A stretch of 64,000 bases of DNA from Azospirillum sp051124815. Lineage in GTDB: Bacteria; Pseudomonadota; Alphaproteobacteria; Azospirillales; Azospirillaceae. How positions within the stretch are numbered: position 1 is the stretch's first letter; every line of letters begins with the position of its first letter. Location: the NCBI RefSeq assembly GCF_051124815.1, contig NZ_CP118492.1:124001-188000 (forward strand), written 5' to 3'. A model generated the notes under the pieces. The model made no database searches. It saw only the letters and a list, made by a program, of their open reading frames with translations, and was not told the DNA's origin. Below, piece after piece: positions 41,828 to 49,156 of this stretch. Made by a program: the position numbers and the translations under genes.

Positions 41828-43543
41828 TCATCCGGTGCGGATGCCGTTCAGCAGCTGCTCGATGCTGCCGCGCAGCCGTTCGGTCTGGCCGGAGAGGTCC
41901 GCAGCGGCGGTCAGGACGTGCCGGGTGGCACTTTCGGTGTCGCGGGCACCGCCGGTGACATGCCGGGCGTTGCGGGCGACCACGCCCGCCCCCGAGGCCG
42001 CCTGGTCGATGCTGGCGTGAATGGTGGCCGAGGCAGCGGCCTGCGCCTGCATCGACCGGGCGATGGCCAGCGATACGGTGCTGATCTCCGCGATCACCGC
42101 GGTGATGCTTTGCAGGGCCTGGGCGGCGTTGCCGGTCGCATCCTGCATCGCCTGGATCCGAAGCGAGACATCCTGCGTCGCCTTGCCGGTCTGGCTGGCC
42201 AGCTGGCGCACCTCCTGCGCCACCACCGCAAAGCCCTTGCCGGCCTCGCCGGCGCGGGCAGCCTCGATGGTGGCGTTCAGAGCCAGGAGGTTGGTCTGTC
42301 CGGTGATCTGGTCGATGATGCGCACGACATTGCCGATATCCTCGGCCGACTGCCGCAGGCTGTGCACGGACTCGTCGGCCTTGCGGGCCTGCTCCACCGC
42401 CGACTGGGCGATGCGGGCCGAATCGTCGATGCGCGAGCGGATCTCCTCCAACGACCGGAAGGTGTCGTCGGCCAATGCGGCGACCGACTGGACATTGCCG
42501 GCGATTTGCTCCGCCGCTACGACGGTGGCGCCCGCCTGCTCGTTGGTGCGGTCGATGATGCCGGTCAGCTGACGCGCGGTGCCGTCCAGCGCGCCCGCCG
42601 ACGACCCGACCATGTCCAGCCCCTCCATCGCCGTCCGCTCGAAATGGGAAATCAGCTCCTCCAGATGGGCGGAGCGCAGGCGCTGGCGGCGGCGCTCCGC
42701 AATATCCTGGAAGGCGGAGCGGACATGGTCGTTCGCGGGTGTCTCCAGAATCTCGTCCGGGGTGCCGATCTGGGTGATGCGCCCGGTCTCCATGAAGGCG
42801 ATCCGATCGCCAAGCCGCATCGCCTCGTCCGGTTCCTGGGTGGTGAGCAGCACGGCGGCCCGGTGCGCCCGCTGCCAGTCGAGGAACTCGGTCTCCAGTT
42901 CCAGCCTCAGGACGGGATCGACCCCGGCGAAGGGCGCATCCATCAGCAACAGCGGCGGATCGGCGATCAGGGAGCGTGCCAGACCGATCCGCAGCCGGGT
43001 CTCGGCCGGAACCTCCAGCGGTCGCCGGGCGGCGAATTGCGCCAGCCCCATCTGCGTCAGCAGGGCCAGGGCCCGGTCGCGCCGGTCGCGCCGGCGCAAG
43101 CCCGCGATCTCCAGCCCGAAAGCGACATTGTCCAGAACGCTGCGGTTCGGCATCAGCGCCACGGCGCCGAAGGTCATCGCCATGGCGGCGCGGCGGGCAG
43201 CCACCAGTTCGGCCGGCTTCATCGTCGCCATGTCGCGCCCGTTCAGGACCACGGTCCCGGCCGTCGGTTCGACCAGCCGGTTCACCAGACGGAGCAGGGT
43301 GGACTTGCCTGCGTTGGACCGGCCCAGCACCGTGACGATTTCGCCGGCCGACAGCCCGAACGCCACGTCGGCGACGGCCACCGTGGCGCCGGTTTCCCGC
43401 AGAATGTCGGCTGGGTCGACGCCGGCGCGCAGCATGGTCAATGCCTGGGCGGCGTTGCCTCCATAAAGCTTGCAGAGTCCTTCAGCCGACACCATCGCGG
43501 CGCTTGCCGACACGGTGCCCTGCATGCGAGCAGACGGGTTCAT
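41828..43543 (-). CDS. Degenerate ProV-like ATPase fused to a chemotaxis signalling domain
   Basis: Residues 18-280 match ProV, including the N-terminal QALTMLRAGVDPADILRETG seen in the active copy at 55246. Walker A is kept (LGRSNAGKST, 73-82). The Q-loop Gln is Gly (MTFGAVALMP), the LSGGMQQ signature reads VPAETRL, the Walker B Glu is Ala (LLLMDAPFAGVDP, 198-210), and the switch His is Gln (LLTTQEPDEAM). ATP may bind but hydrolysis should fail. At residue 281 the CBS region of ProV is replaced by a cytoplasmic chemoreceptor domain whose tip (ITGQTNLLALNATIEAARAG, 413-432) is canonical for CheA/CheW contact. No membrane segment or HAMP. GGAGG precedes the ATG. Confidence 0.92.
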   Translation of the reverse strand: MNPSARMQGTVSASAAMVSAEGLCKLYGGNAAQALTMLRAGVDPADILRETGATVAVADVAFGLSAGEIVTVLGRSNAGKSTLLRLVNRLVEPTAGTVVLNGRDMATMKPAELVAARRAAMAMTFGAVALMPNRSVLDNVAFGLEIAGLRRRDRRDRALALLTQMGLAQFAARRPLEVPAETRLRIGLARSLIADPPLLLMDAPFAGVDPVLRLELETEFLDWQRAHRAAVLLTTQEPDEAMRLGDRIAFMETGRITQIGTPDEILETPANDHVRSAFQDIAERRRQRLRSAHLEELISHFERTAMEGLDMVGSSAGALDGTARQLTGIIDRTNEQAGATVVAAEQIAGNVQSVAALADDTFRSLEEIRSRIDDSARIAQSAVEQARKADESVHSLRQSAEDIGNVVRIIDQITGQTNLLALNATIEAARAGEAGKGFAVVAQEVRQLASQTGKATQDVSLRIQAMQDATGNAAQALQSITAVIAEISTVSLAIARSMQAQAAASATIHASIDQAASGAGVVARNARHVTGGARDTESATRHVLTAAADLSGQTERLRGSIEQLLNGIRTG

Positions 43544-43657
43544 GGGCGACCTCCGTCGTTGAAGGACTGAAAACCGGAATGGCCGGAGACGGCCGTCCGC
43601 CGCGCGGCTGCGCCATGAACGGACCGTCTCCAGGACCTGTGCGGGAAAGGGGGCGCG

Positions 43658-43693
43658 GCCACCGCCGTTACCAATGCTGTTAAGGGCGGTGGC
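43658..43693 (-). terminator. Hairpin between proX and the fusion gene
   Basis: GCCACCGCC and GGCGGTGGC form a perfect 9-bp stem just after the proX stop, with no T-run on the minus strand. Such a stem typically stabilises the abundant binding-protein message or attenuates the downstream genes, so proX could be made in excess over the fusion. Confidence 0.5.
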
Positions 43694-43705
43694 GACGGGT
43701 GCCGA

Positions 43706-44599
43706 TCAAAGCTTGCCGGTGACCCAGTAATCGATCCGGGCCTTGTTGTTCTTGATGTAATTGTCGACCGCCTGCTCGTAGCTGGTCTGACGGGCTTCCT
43801 GCATCATCGCTTCCAGATCGCCGATCGGCAGCACCATCCGGTTCAGGAATTCGAAGATTTCCGGATGATCCTGATAGAAGCCCTTGCGGACGAGCGCATT
43901 CACGCTTTCCAGCCCGCCCAGCGCACCCTTCGGGTCCTCCAGGTAGCGCAGCTTCCAGTTGGCGAACATCCAGTGCGGGCTCCAGCTCGTCACCACGATC
44001 CACTCGTTGCGCTTCATGGCGCGCTCCAGAGCGGCGAGCATCCCGGCGTCACTGGCCGACACCAGCTGCATTCCCTTCAGGTCATAGGTCTTCAGCGCCT
44101 TCTCCGACGCCTGCATCAGCCCCGATCCCGGATCGATGCCCTGGATCTTGCCGCCCAGCTTCTGCTGCACGTCCGGCTTCTTGAGATCCTCGATGGATTT
44201 GACCTGATCGACGGGGATATAGTCCGGCACCACCCAGCCCAGGCGGGCGCGGGTGTAGAGCGGGCCGAGATCGACCACGTCCTTGCCGACCTTGTCGAGA
44301 TACGGCTTGTGGGTCAGCGGCTGCCACGACATCAGCATGGCGTCCAGCTTGCCGCTGGCGATGCCCTGATACTGGATGCCGATGTCGGCCATGGTCAACT
44401 CGACCTTGTAGCCGTACCGCTCCTCGATCACACGTTTGGCCAGTTTGGTCACCGCCTCGGCGTCGGCCCAGGCCGTCCAGCCGATGTTGATGGACTTCTC
44501 GGCGGCCTGCGCCGGGGCGGCGACCATGCCGACACCCACGCTGACCGTCATGGCCGCCGAAAGCAGCACGCCCAAGGCTTTACCGAAGATTTTCATCAA
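43706..44599 (-). CDS. proX: Glycine betaine ABC transporter substrate-binding protein
   Basis: The 297-aa periplasmic binding protein has a signal peptide ending AAPAQA-AE. The OpuAC-type ligand site shows Trp residues suited to a quaternary-ammonium cage: INIGWTAWADAEAV, MLMSWQPLTHKPYL and SWSPHWMFANWKLRYL. It captures glycine betaine or choline for the ProV/ProW importer, whose genes at 55246-57417 lack their own binding protein. It is first in the minus-strand operon with the ATPase-chemoreceptor fusion and the Fae-like gene, which suggests that the same protein also reports ligand to that receptor. Confidence 0.9.
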   Translation of the reverse strand: MMKIFGKALGVLLSAAMTVSVGVGMVAAPAQAAEKSINIGWTAWADAEAVTKLAKRVIEERYGYKVELTMADIGIQYQGIASGKLDAMLMSWQPLTHKPYLDKVGKDVVDLGPLYTRARLGWVVPDYIPVDQVKSIEDLKKPDVQQKLGGKIQGIDPGSGLMQASEKALKTYDLKGMQLVSASDAGMLAALERAMKRNEWIVVTSWSPHWMFANWKLRYLEDPKGALGGLESVNALVRKGFYQDHPEIFEFLNRMVLPIGDLEAMMQEARQTSYEQAVDNYIKNNKARIDYWVTGKL

Positions 44600-44809
44600 G
44601 AAGCCTCCTCTTATCGTTTGTTTGTTTGAACCCGTTTGGTGGAACGTCCAGGCTTTGCCGCGCCGAAGTTTGGATCGGACGCATGCCTGGGCCGACGGCC
44701 ACCTTCCGGCATCGACGCGGAAAGTCGTTTCCGACCAACGGGTTCTTTGATGGCATCAGTGCTGATTGAGGAAGAATGCCGGCCCCGAAAGCAAAAAACC
44801 TTCATCAGA

Positions 44810-44836
44810 GCGGCAATTCGTATCGGATTTGCGACA
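44810..44836 (-). promoter_or_regulatory. Putative GlxA/GbdR-type site upstream of proX
   Basis: On the minus strand TGTCGCAAA (44836-44828) is followed 21 bases on by TGCCGC. TGTCGC half-sites at such spacing are bound by related AraC/GlxA-family regulators such as Pseudomonas ArgR. The same motif occurs before gbcA and dgcA. Confidence 0.45.
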
Positions 44837-45036
44837 GCTTTTTTCGAACCTCGCGCCGCCGGAGAATGTTGCCCGGTTTTCAGGCAGATGTTTCAAAGTC
44901 TTTCATTGAAATAGGGAAACGCTACGACTGCTCCATGGACACGAGGCGTCATGGATCCGGATCGGCACCCTCCGGCCGGCGGCAGGCCGCGCTCCCGCAA
45001 GACCGGAATGGCCATTGTTCTTGAATAATCACGACA

Positions 45037-45058
45037 TGTCGCAAAACGACTATTGTCG
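45037..45058 (+). promoter_or_regulatory. Putative GlxA/GbdR-type site upstream of gbcA
   Basis: TGTCGCAAAA at 45037 is followed by TGTCG at 45054, a 17-base step, about 190 bp before gbcA. The shared core with the proX and dgcA sites supports common control; the step differs from the 21 bases at the other two. Confidence 0.45.
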
Positions 45059-45246
45059 AAGTCCAGCTTGCGCAAAAAGACAGGTGCGCCTGTCGGCCTT
45101 TTTAAAGTTGATGTCGCATTCCAGAACGCGGCACGCCGCGGCGGGCGGCAGGCTGTGTGTCGTGGAATCGAAAATAGCAACAGCCCGGTCAAGGCTGAAG
45201 CGGTTCCGCGAACACCCGGCCCCACTCCCGCAGAAGGTCAACCGCC

Positions 45247-46527
45247 ATGTCGTCCGAGATTTCCATAGAAGCCCTGCTGACGCGCCGCAAGAAGGGCCAC
45301 AGCCTGGAGGCCCCGTTCTATACCAGCGAGGAGATCTTCAAGCTGGACATGGAGATCATCTTCGGCCGCCACTGGCTGCATGTGGGTGTGGAGCCGGACG
45401 TGGCGGAGCCGGGCGACGTGATGGTTGTGGATATCGGCAAGACCTCCGTCATCGTCATGCGCGACGACGACATGGAACTGCGGGCCTATCACAATGTCTG
45501 CCGCCATCGCGGCGCGCGCATCATCCTCCAGGAGAAGACCTCGGTCGGCAATCTGGTCTGCAGCTATCACCAGTGGACCTACGGCCAGGACGGCGAGCTT
45601 CTGTTCGCCGAGCATATGGGCAACGACTTCGACCGCAAATGCCGGAACCTGAAGAAGGTGCACATCCGGTCGGTCGGCGGCCTGATCTTCATCTGCCTGG
45701 CGGAGGAAGCGCCGGACGACATCGACCGCATGGCGGCGGTCATCGAGCCCTACATCCTTCCGCATGATCTGAAGAACTGCAAGATCGCCAAGACGGTGGA
45801 CCTGATCGAGAAGGGCAACTGGAAGCTCACGATGGAGAACAATCGTGAATGCTACCACTGCGTCGGCAACCATCCGGAACTGACCATCCCGTTGTTCGAA
45901 TACGGCTTCGGCTTTGCACCCGACGGCACCAACCCTAAGCGGATGGAACATGCCGCCAAGTACGACGCGCTGGTGCAGACCTGCCACACCGGCTGGGAAG
46001 CGGCCGGTTTCCCCAGCCGCGAGGTCGAACACCTGACCGACACCACCGGCTTCCGAGCCGAGCGCCTGCCGCTGGACGGCGCCGGCGAGGCGCACACCAA
46101 GGATACCCGCAGCGCTTCCAAGAAGCTGCTGGGCTCGATCACCGAGCGCAAGCTGGGCGCCCTGTCCTTCTGGACCCAGCCGAACTCGTGGAACCACTTC
46201 ATGAGCGACCACATCGTCACCTTCTCGGTGTTCCCGATCGGTCCCGACCGCAATCTGCTGCGCACCCGCTGGCTGGTCCACAAGGACGCGGTCGAGGGCG
46301 TCGACTACGACCTGAACCGCCTGACGGAGGTGTGGGAAGCGACCAACCAGCAGGATGCCGATCTGGTCGAAATCTCGCACAACGGCGCCATCAGCCCCGC
46401 TTACGAGCCGGGCCCCTATTCGCCCTACACCGAGCCCCTCGTGGAGAAGTTCACGGAATGGTATGTCGGCCGCATGTCCGAGCATCTGCTGGGCAAGCAG
46501 GCGCCGGTGAGCGTCGCGGCCGAATGA
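45247..46527 (+). CDS. gbcA: Glycine betaine monooxygenase, oxygenase subunit
   Basis: The 426-aa Rieske non-haem iron oxygenase removes a methyl group from glycine betaine, giving dimethylglycine and formaldehyde. The [2Fe-2S] site is CRHRGARI with CSYHQWTYG (about residues 93-117), and the mononuclear iron site lies in NRECYHCVGNHPEL near 205. These match GbcA of Pseudomonas and its rhizobial equivalents. It is followed by its reductase gbcB after 86 bp that include a hairpin. The neighbourhood, with transporter, GbdR-like regulator and dgc genes, supports the substrate. Confidence 0.95.
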   Translation: MSSEISIEALLTRRKKGHSLEAPFYTSEEIFKLDMEIIFGRHWLHVGVEPDVAEPGDVMVVDIGKTSVIVMRDDDMELRAYHNVCRHRGARIILQEKTSVGNLVCSYHQWTYGQDGELLFAEHMGNDFDRKCRNLKKVHIRSVGGLIFICLAEEAPDDIDRMAAVIEPYILPHDLKNCKIAKTVDLIEKGNWKLTMENNRECYHCVGNHPELTIPLFEYGFGFAPDGTNPKRMEHAAKYDALVQTCHTGWEAAGFPSREVEHLTDTTGFRAERLPLDGAGEAHTKDTRSASKKLLGSITERKLGALSFWTQPNSWNHFMSDHIVTFSVFPIGPDRNLLRTRWLVHKDAVEGVDYDLNRLTEVWEATNQQDADLVEISHNGAISPAYEPGPYSPYTEPLVEKFTEWYVGRMSEHLLGKQAPVSVAAE

Positions 46528-46540
46528 CGTGACACAGAGA

Positions 46541-46573
46541 GGCGATCCCGGCCGGCAGGCCGCCGGGATCGCC
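46541..46573 (+). terminator. Hairpin between gbcA and gbcB
   Basis: GGCGATCCCGGC pairs perfectly with GCCGGGATCGCC around a 9-base loop just after the gbcA stop. No T-run follows, so partial termination or message stabilisation is more likely than full termination. Confidence 0.5.
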
Positions 46574-46613
46574 TTCGGTTCAAGGCTCAGGGTCCAGGGC
46601 TCAAGATAGAGAG

Positions 46614-47723
46614 ATGACGATGCAGCAGGATGCGGCTCCGCCTCCGGTCCGGAATTGGGATCCGGAAATCGACGACACGCTGGTGTGCCGGGCGGTGCGG
46701 AACGAGACGCATGACGTGAAGACCTTCGTCTTCGCACCGCGGAACCCCTGCCTGTTCCGGTTCAAGCCAGGTCAGTTCATCACGCTGGAACTGCCGATCG
46801 GCGGCGGAATTATTCACCGCAGCTACACCGTCTCCTCCTCCGCCGCGCGGCCGCACCGGCTCTCGATCACCGTCAAGCGTGTGCCCGGCGGTCCGGTATC
46901 GAACTGGCTGCACGACACGCTGAAGCCCGGCGACACCATCCGCGCGGTCGGCCCGCTCGGCGAATTCACGCCGGGGGAAACCGGGACACCGCGCAAGTTC
47001 CTGTTCCTGTCCGGCGGCAGCGGCGTCACGCCCCTGATGTCGATGACCCGGACCTTCGACGATCTGGGCGAGGATCACGACATCGTCTTCGTCCATGCCG
47101 CCCGCACGCCTGCCGACATCGTCTTCCGGCGCGAACTGGACGCGCTGACCGGTCCCGGCCGGCGCCTGCGCGTCGCCCATGTGTGCGAGGGCATCGGCAC
47201 CGAATCCCATTGGGCCGGCTTCACCGGCCGGCTGTCTCTGCCGATGCTTGGAATGATCGCTCCGGACTTCAAGGAGCGGGAGGTCTATGTCTGCGGCCCA
47301 AGCCCCTTCATGAAGGCGGTGCGCGCCTTCCTTGAGGAGGGTGGCTTCGACATGAGCCGCTACCATCAGGAAAGCTTCAATTTCGAGGAACTGACGGCCG
47401 AGCTTGCCGCGGGAGAGCCGGCGGCGCCATCCGCTCCGGCCCAGGTGGCCGCGCCCACCGACGGCTTCCGCGTCGAATTCGCGAAGACCGGCAAGGTGTT
47501 TCCCTGTCCACCGGACATGGCCGTGGCCGATGCGGCATCGGCCGCGGACGTCCGGGTTCCGACCTCCTGCTCGCGCGGGATGTGCGGGACCTGCAAGACG
47601 AAGTTGATCTCCGGCACGGTGGAAATGAGCCACACCGGCGGCATCCGCAAACGCGAAATCGACCAGGGGTTGATCCTGCTCTGTTGCAGCCGCCCGACCA
47701 GTGATCTGGTGATAGAGCGTTAG
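46614..47723 (+). CDS. gbcB: Glycine betaine monooxygenase, reductase subunit
   Basis: The 369-aa flavoprotein passes electrons from NAD(P)H to GbcA. The FAD-binding barrel shows RSYTVSSSA near residue 68, the nucleotide domain GGSGVTPLMSM and YVCGPSPFM, and the C-terminal plant-type ferredoxin the cluster motif CSRGMCGTCKTK with a last Cys in LLCCSRP. A linker rich in Ala/Pro joins the two parts. A second ATG two codons later is an alternative start. Confidence 0.95.
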   Translation: MTMQQDAAPPPVRNWDPEIDDTLVCRAVRNETHDVKTFVFAPRNPCLFRFKPGQFITLELPIGGGIIHRSYTVSSSAARPHRLSITVKRVPGGPVSNWLHDTLKPGDTIRAVGPLGEFTPGETGTPRKFLFLSGGSGVTPLMSMTRTFDDLGEDHDIVFVHAARTPADIVFRRELDALTGPGRRLRVAHVCEGIGTESHWAGFTGRLSLPMLGMIAPDFKEREVYVCGPSPFMKAVRAFLEEGGFDMSRYHQESFNFEELTAELAAGEPAAPSAPAQVAAPTDGFRVEFAKTGKVFPCPPDMAVADAASAADVRVPTSCSRGMCGTCKTKLISGTVEMSHTGGIRKREIDQGLILLCCSRPTSDLVIER

Positions 47724-47831
47724 AATCATCGCCAACGAATTGTCTTCCGGGGAGCGGGCCGTTGACGCTACCATCCCGAAGGACGGGTCACGGCCGTCAA
47801 CCTGGGGCCGTGGGACTGGGAGGGTATCCTG

Positions 47832-48986
47832 GTGGGGAAGACAGTGGAATATCGCCGTTTCGGCGGTAGCGGTCCCGCACCCCGGCAGGAGGAACGTGCG
47901 CTGTTGTCAGTCGGGTTCATCCTGACCAACAATTTCACGTTGACGGCGCTCGCCCCCTTCATCGACGCGCTCCGGCTGGCGGCCGACGAGGGCGACCGGT
48001 CGCGCCAGATCCGTTGCCGCTGGACCATCATGGGTTCGCGGGCCGAGCCGGTGATGTCCAGTTGCGGCATCGGCGTCGCCCGCTGGGAACCGCTGACCGA
48101 TCCCCGCCGCTTCGACTATGTGGTCGTGGTGGGCGGGTTGCTGCACGGCGGCCCGCAGTTGGACGACGAGACGCTGGCCTATCTGCGCGCCGCGGCATCC
48201 TATGGCGTCACCCTGATCGGCGTTTGCACCGGCAGCTTCGTGCTGAGCCGCATCGGCCTGATGAAGAACCGGCGCTGCTGCGTCAGCTGGTATCATCACC
48301 GCGATTTCATCGAGGAATTTCCCGATCTGGTGCCGGTGGCCGACCAACTCTACGTGGTGGACCGCGACCGCATCACCTGTTCGGGCGGCGCCGGGGTGGC
48401 GGACCTTGCCGCCTTCCTGATCGAGCGCCATCTGGGCCGCGCCACCGCCCAGAAAACCATGCACATCCTGCTGATCGACAAGGCGCGTCCCGCCAGCCAG
48501 TCGCAACCGCAGCCGCCGACGGTCGTGGAGATCACCAACGACCGCGTCCGCCGTGCCCTTCTGCTGATGGAGCAGCACATCAGCGACCCGCTGTCGGTGG
48601 AGGAGATGGTCCGCCGGCTGAACGTCAGCACCCGCCAGTTCGAACGGCTGTTCCGGCTGGCCGTCGGCACCAGCCCGGCCACCTACTACCGGACACTGCG
48701 CCTGCGCTACGGTCACTGGCTGTTGCGCAACACCAAGCGTTCGGTCACCGCCATCGCGAACGAGGCCGGCTTCGCCGACTGCGCCCATTTCTCCCGCCAG
48801 TTCCGCGAGCTGTTCGGCATCTCGCCGTCGGAGGTACGCCGCACCGCCGAGCCCGATGCGGAGGCCGATCCGCATCTCTCGCCCCTCGCCGCCTTCCGGC
48901 GCACCAACGGCGACTCCCTGCTGCCCGACCGCCGCCTGTTCGAAGACCCGGCGCCGACGGCCCAAGAGGGTATGGCGACGGACTGA
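47832..48986 (+). CDS. gbdR: GlxA-family regulator of betaine catabolism (GbdR-like)
   Basis: The 384-aa protein has an N-terminal DJ-1/PfpI-like amidotransferase-type domain (VVVVGGLLHGG, GVCTGSFVLSRIGLM, CSGGAGVADLAAFLIE) and a C-terminal AraC DNA-binding domain (SVEEMVRRLNVSTRQFERLFR and SVTAIANEAGFADCAHFSRQFRELFGISPSEVRR). GbdR activates betaine and dimethylglycine catabolic genes in Pseudomonas; its position between gbcB and dgcA argues for the same role. GTG start preceded by GGGAGGG. TGTCGC motifs before proX, gbcA and dgcA are candidate targets. Confidence 0.88.
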   Translation: MGKTVEYRRFGGSGPAPRQEERALLSVGFILTNNFTLTALAPFIDALRLAADEGDRSRQIRCRWTIMGSRAEPVMSSCGIGVARWEPLTDPRRFDYVVVVGGLLHGGPQLDDETLAYLRAAASYGVTLIGVCTGSFVLSRIGLMKNRRCCVSWYHHRDFIEEFPDLVPVADQLYVVDRDRITCSGGAGVADLAAFLIERHLGRATAQKTMHILLIDKARPASQSQPQPPTVVEITNDRVRRALLLMEQHISDPLSVEEMVRRLNVSTRQFERLFRLAVGTSPATYYRTLRLRYGHWLLRNTKRSVTAIANEAGFADCAHFSRQFRELFGISPSEVRRTAEPDAEADPHLSPLAAFRRTNGDSLLPDRRLFEDPAPTAQEGMATD

Positions 48987-49060
48987 AGGGGGTGCTACCA
49001 CTCCTAATTCGCCCAAAGAATTCAGGCATTTGACGGCCCGCCCCGGCATCGCTCCGCCTC

Positions 49061-49087
49061 TGTCGCAAAAAGGTAATTCCCGGTCGC
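49061..49087 (+). promoter_or_regulatory. Putative GlxA/GbdR-type site upstream of dgcA
   Basis: TGTCGCAAAA at 49061 is followed by GGTCGC at 49082, a 21-base step like that at proX. It lies about 70 bp before dgcA in the gap after gbdR. Confidence 0.45.
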
Positions 49088-49156
49088 GGGGGGCAACGCG
49101 ACAATCGCGCCGATGGTGAATTCTTGGCAGGCTCAATACTGGGGATCGTTCCTGCC

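Larger units (their letters stand above)
44600..45246. other. Divergent regulatory region between proX and gbcA
   Basis: 647 bp without a gene. Short frames lack protein-like composition. It carries TGTCGC-type motifs pointing at both flanking units, described separately, and should hold the promoters and long leaders of proX and gbcA. Confidence 0.6.

Noticed and set aside
46575..46612. Near-repeat GGCTCAGGGTCCAGGGCTCAAG before gbcB
   Set aside because: Too short and imperfect to support an operator or repeat element.
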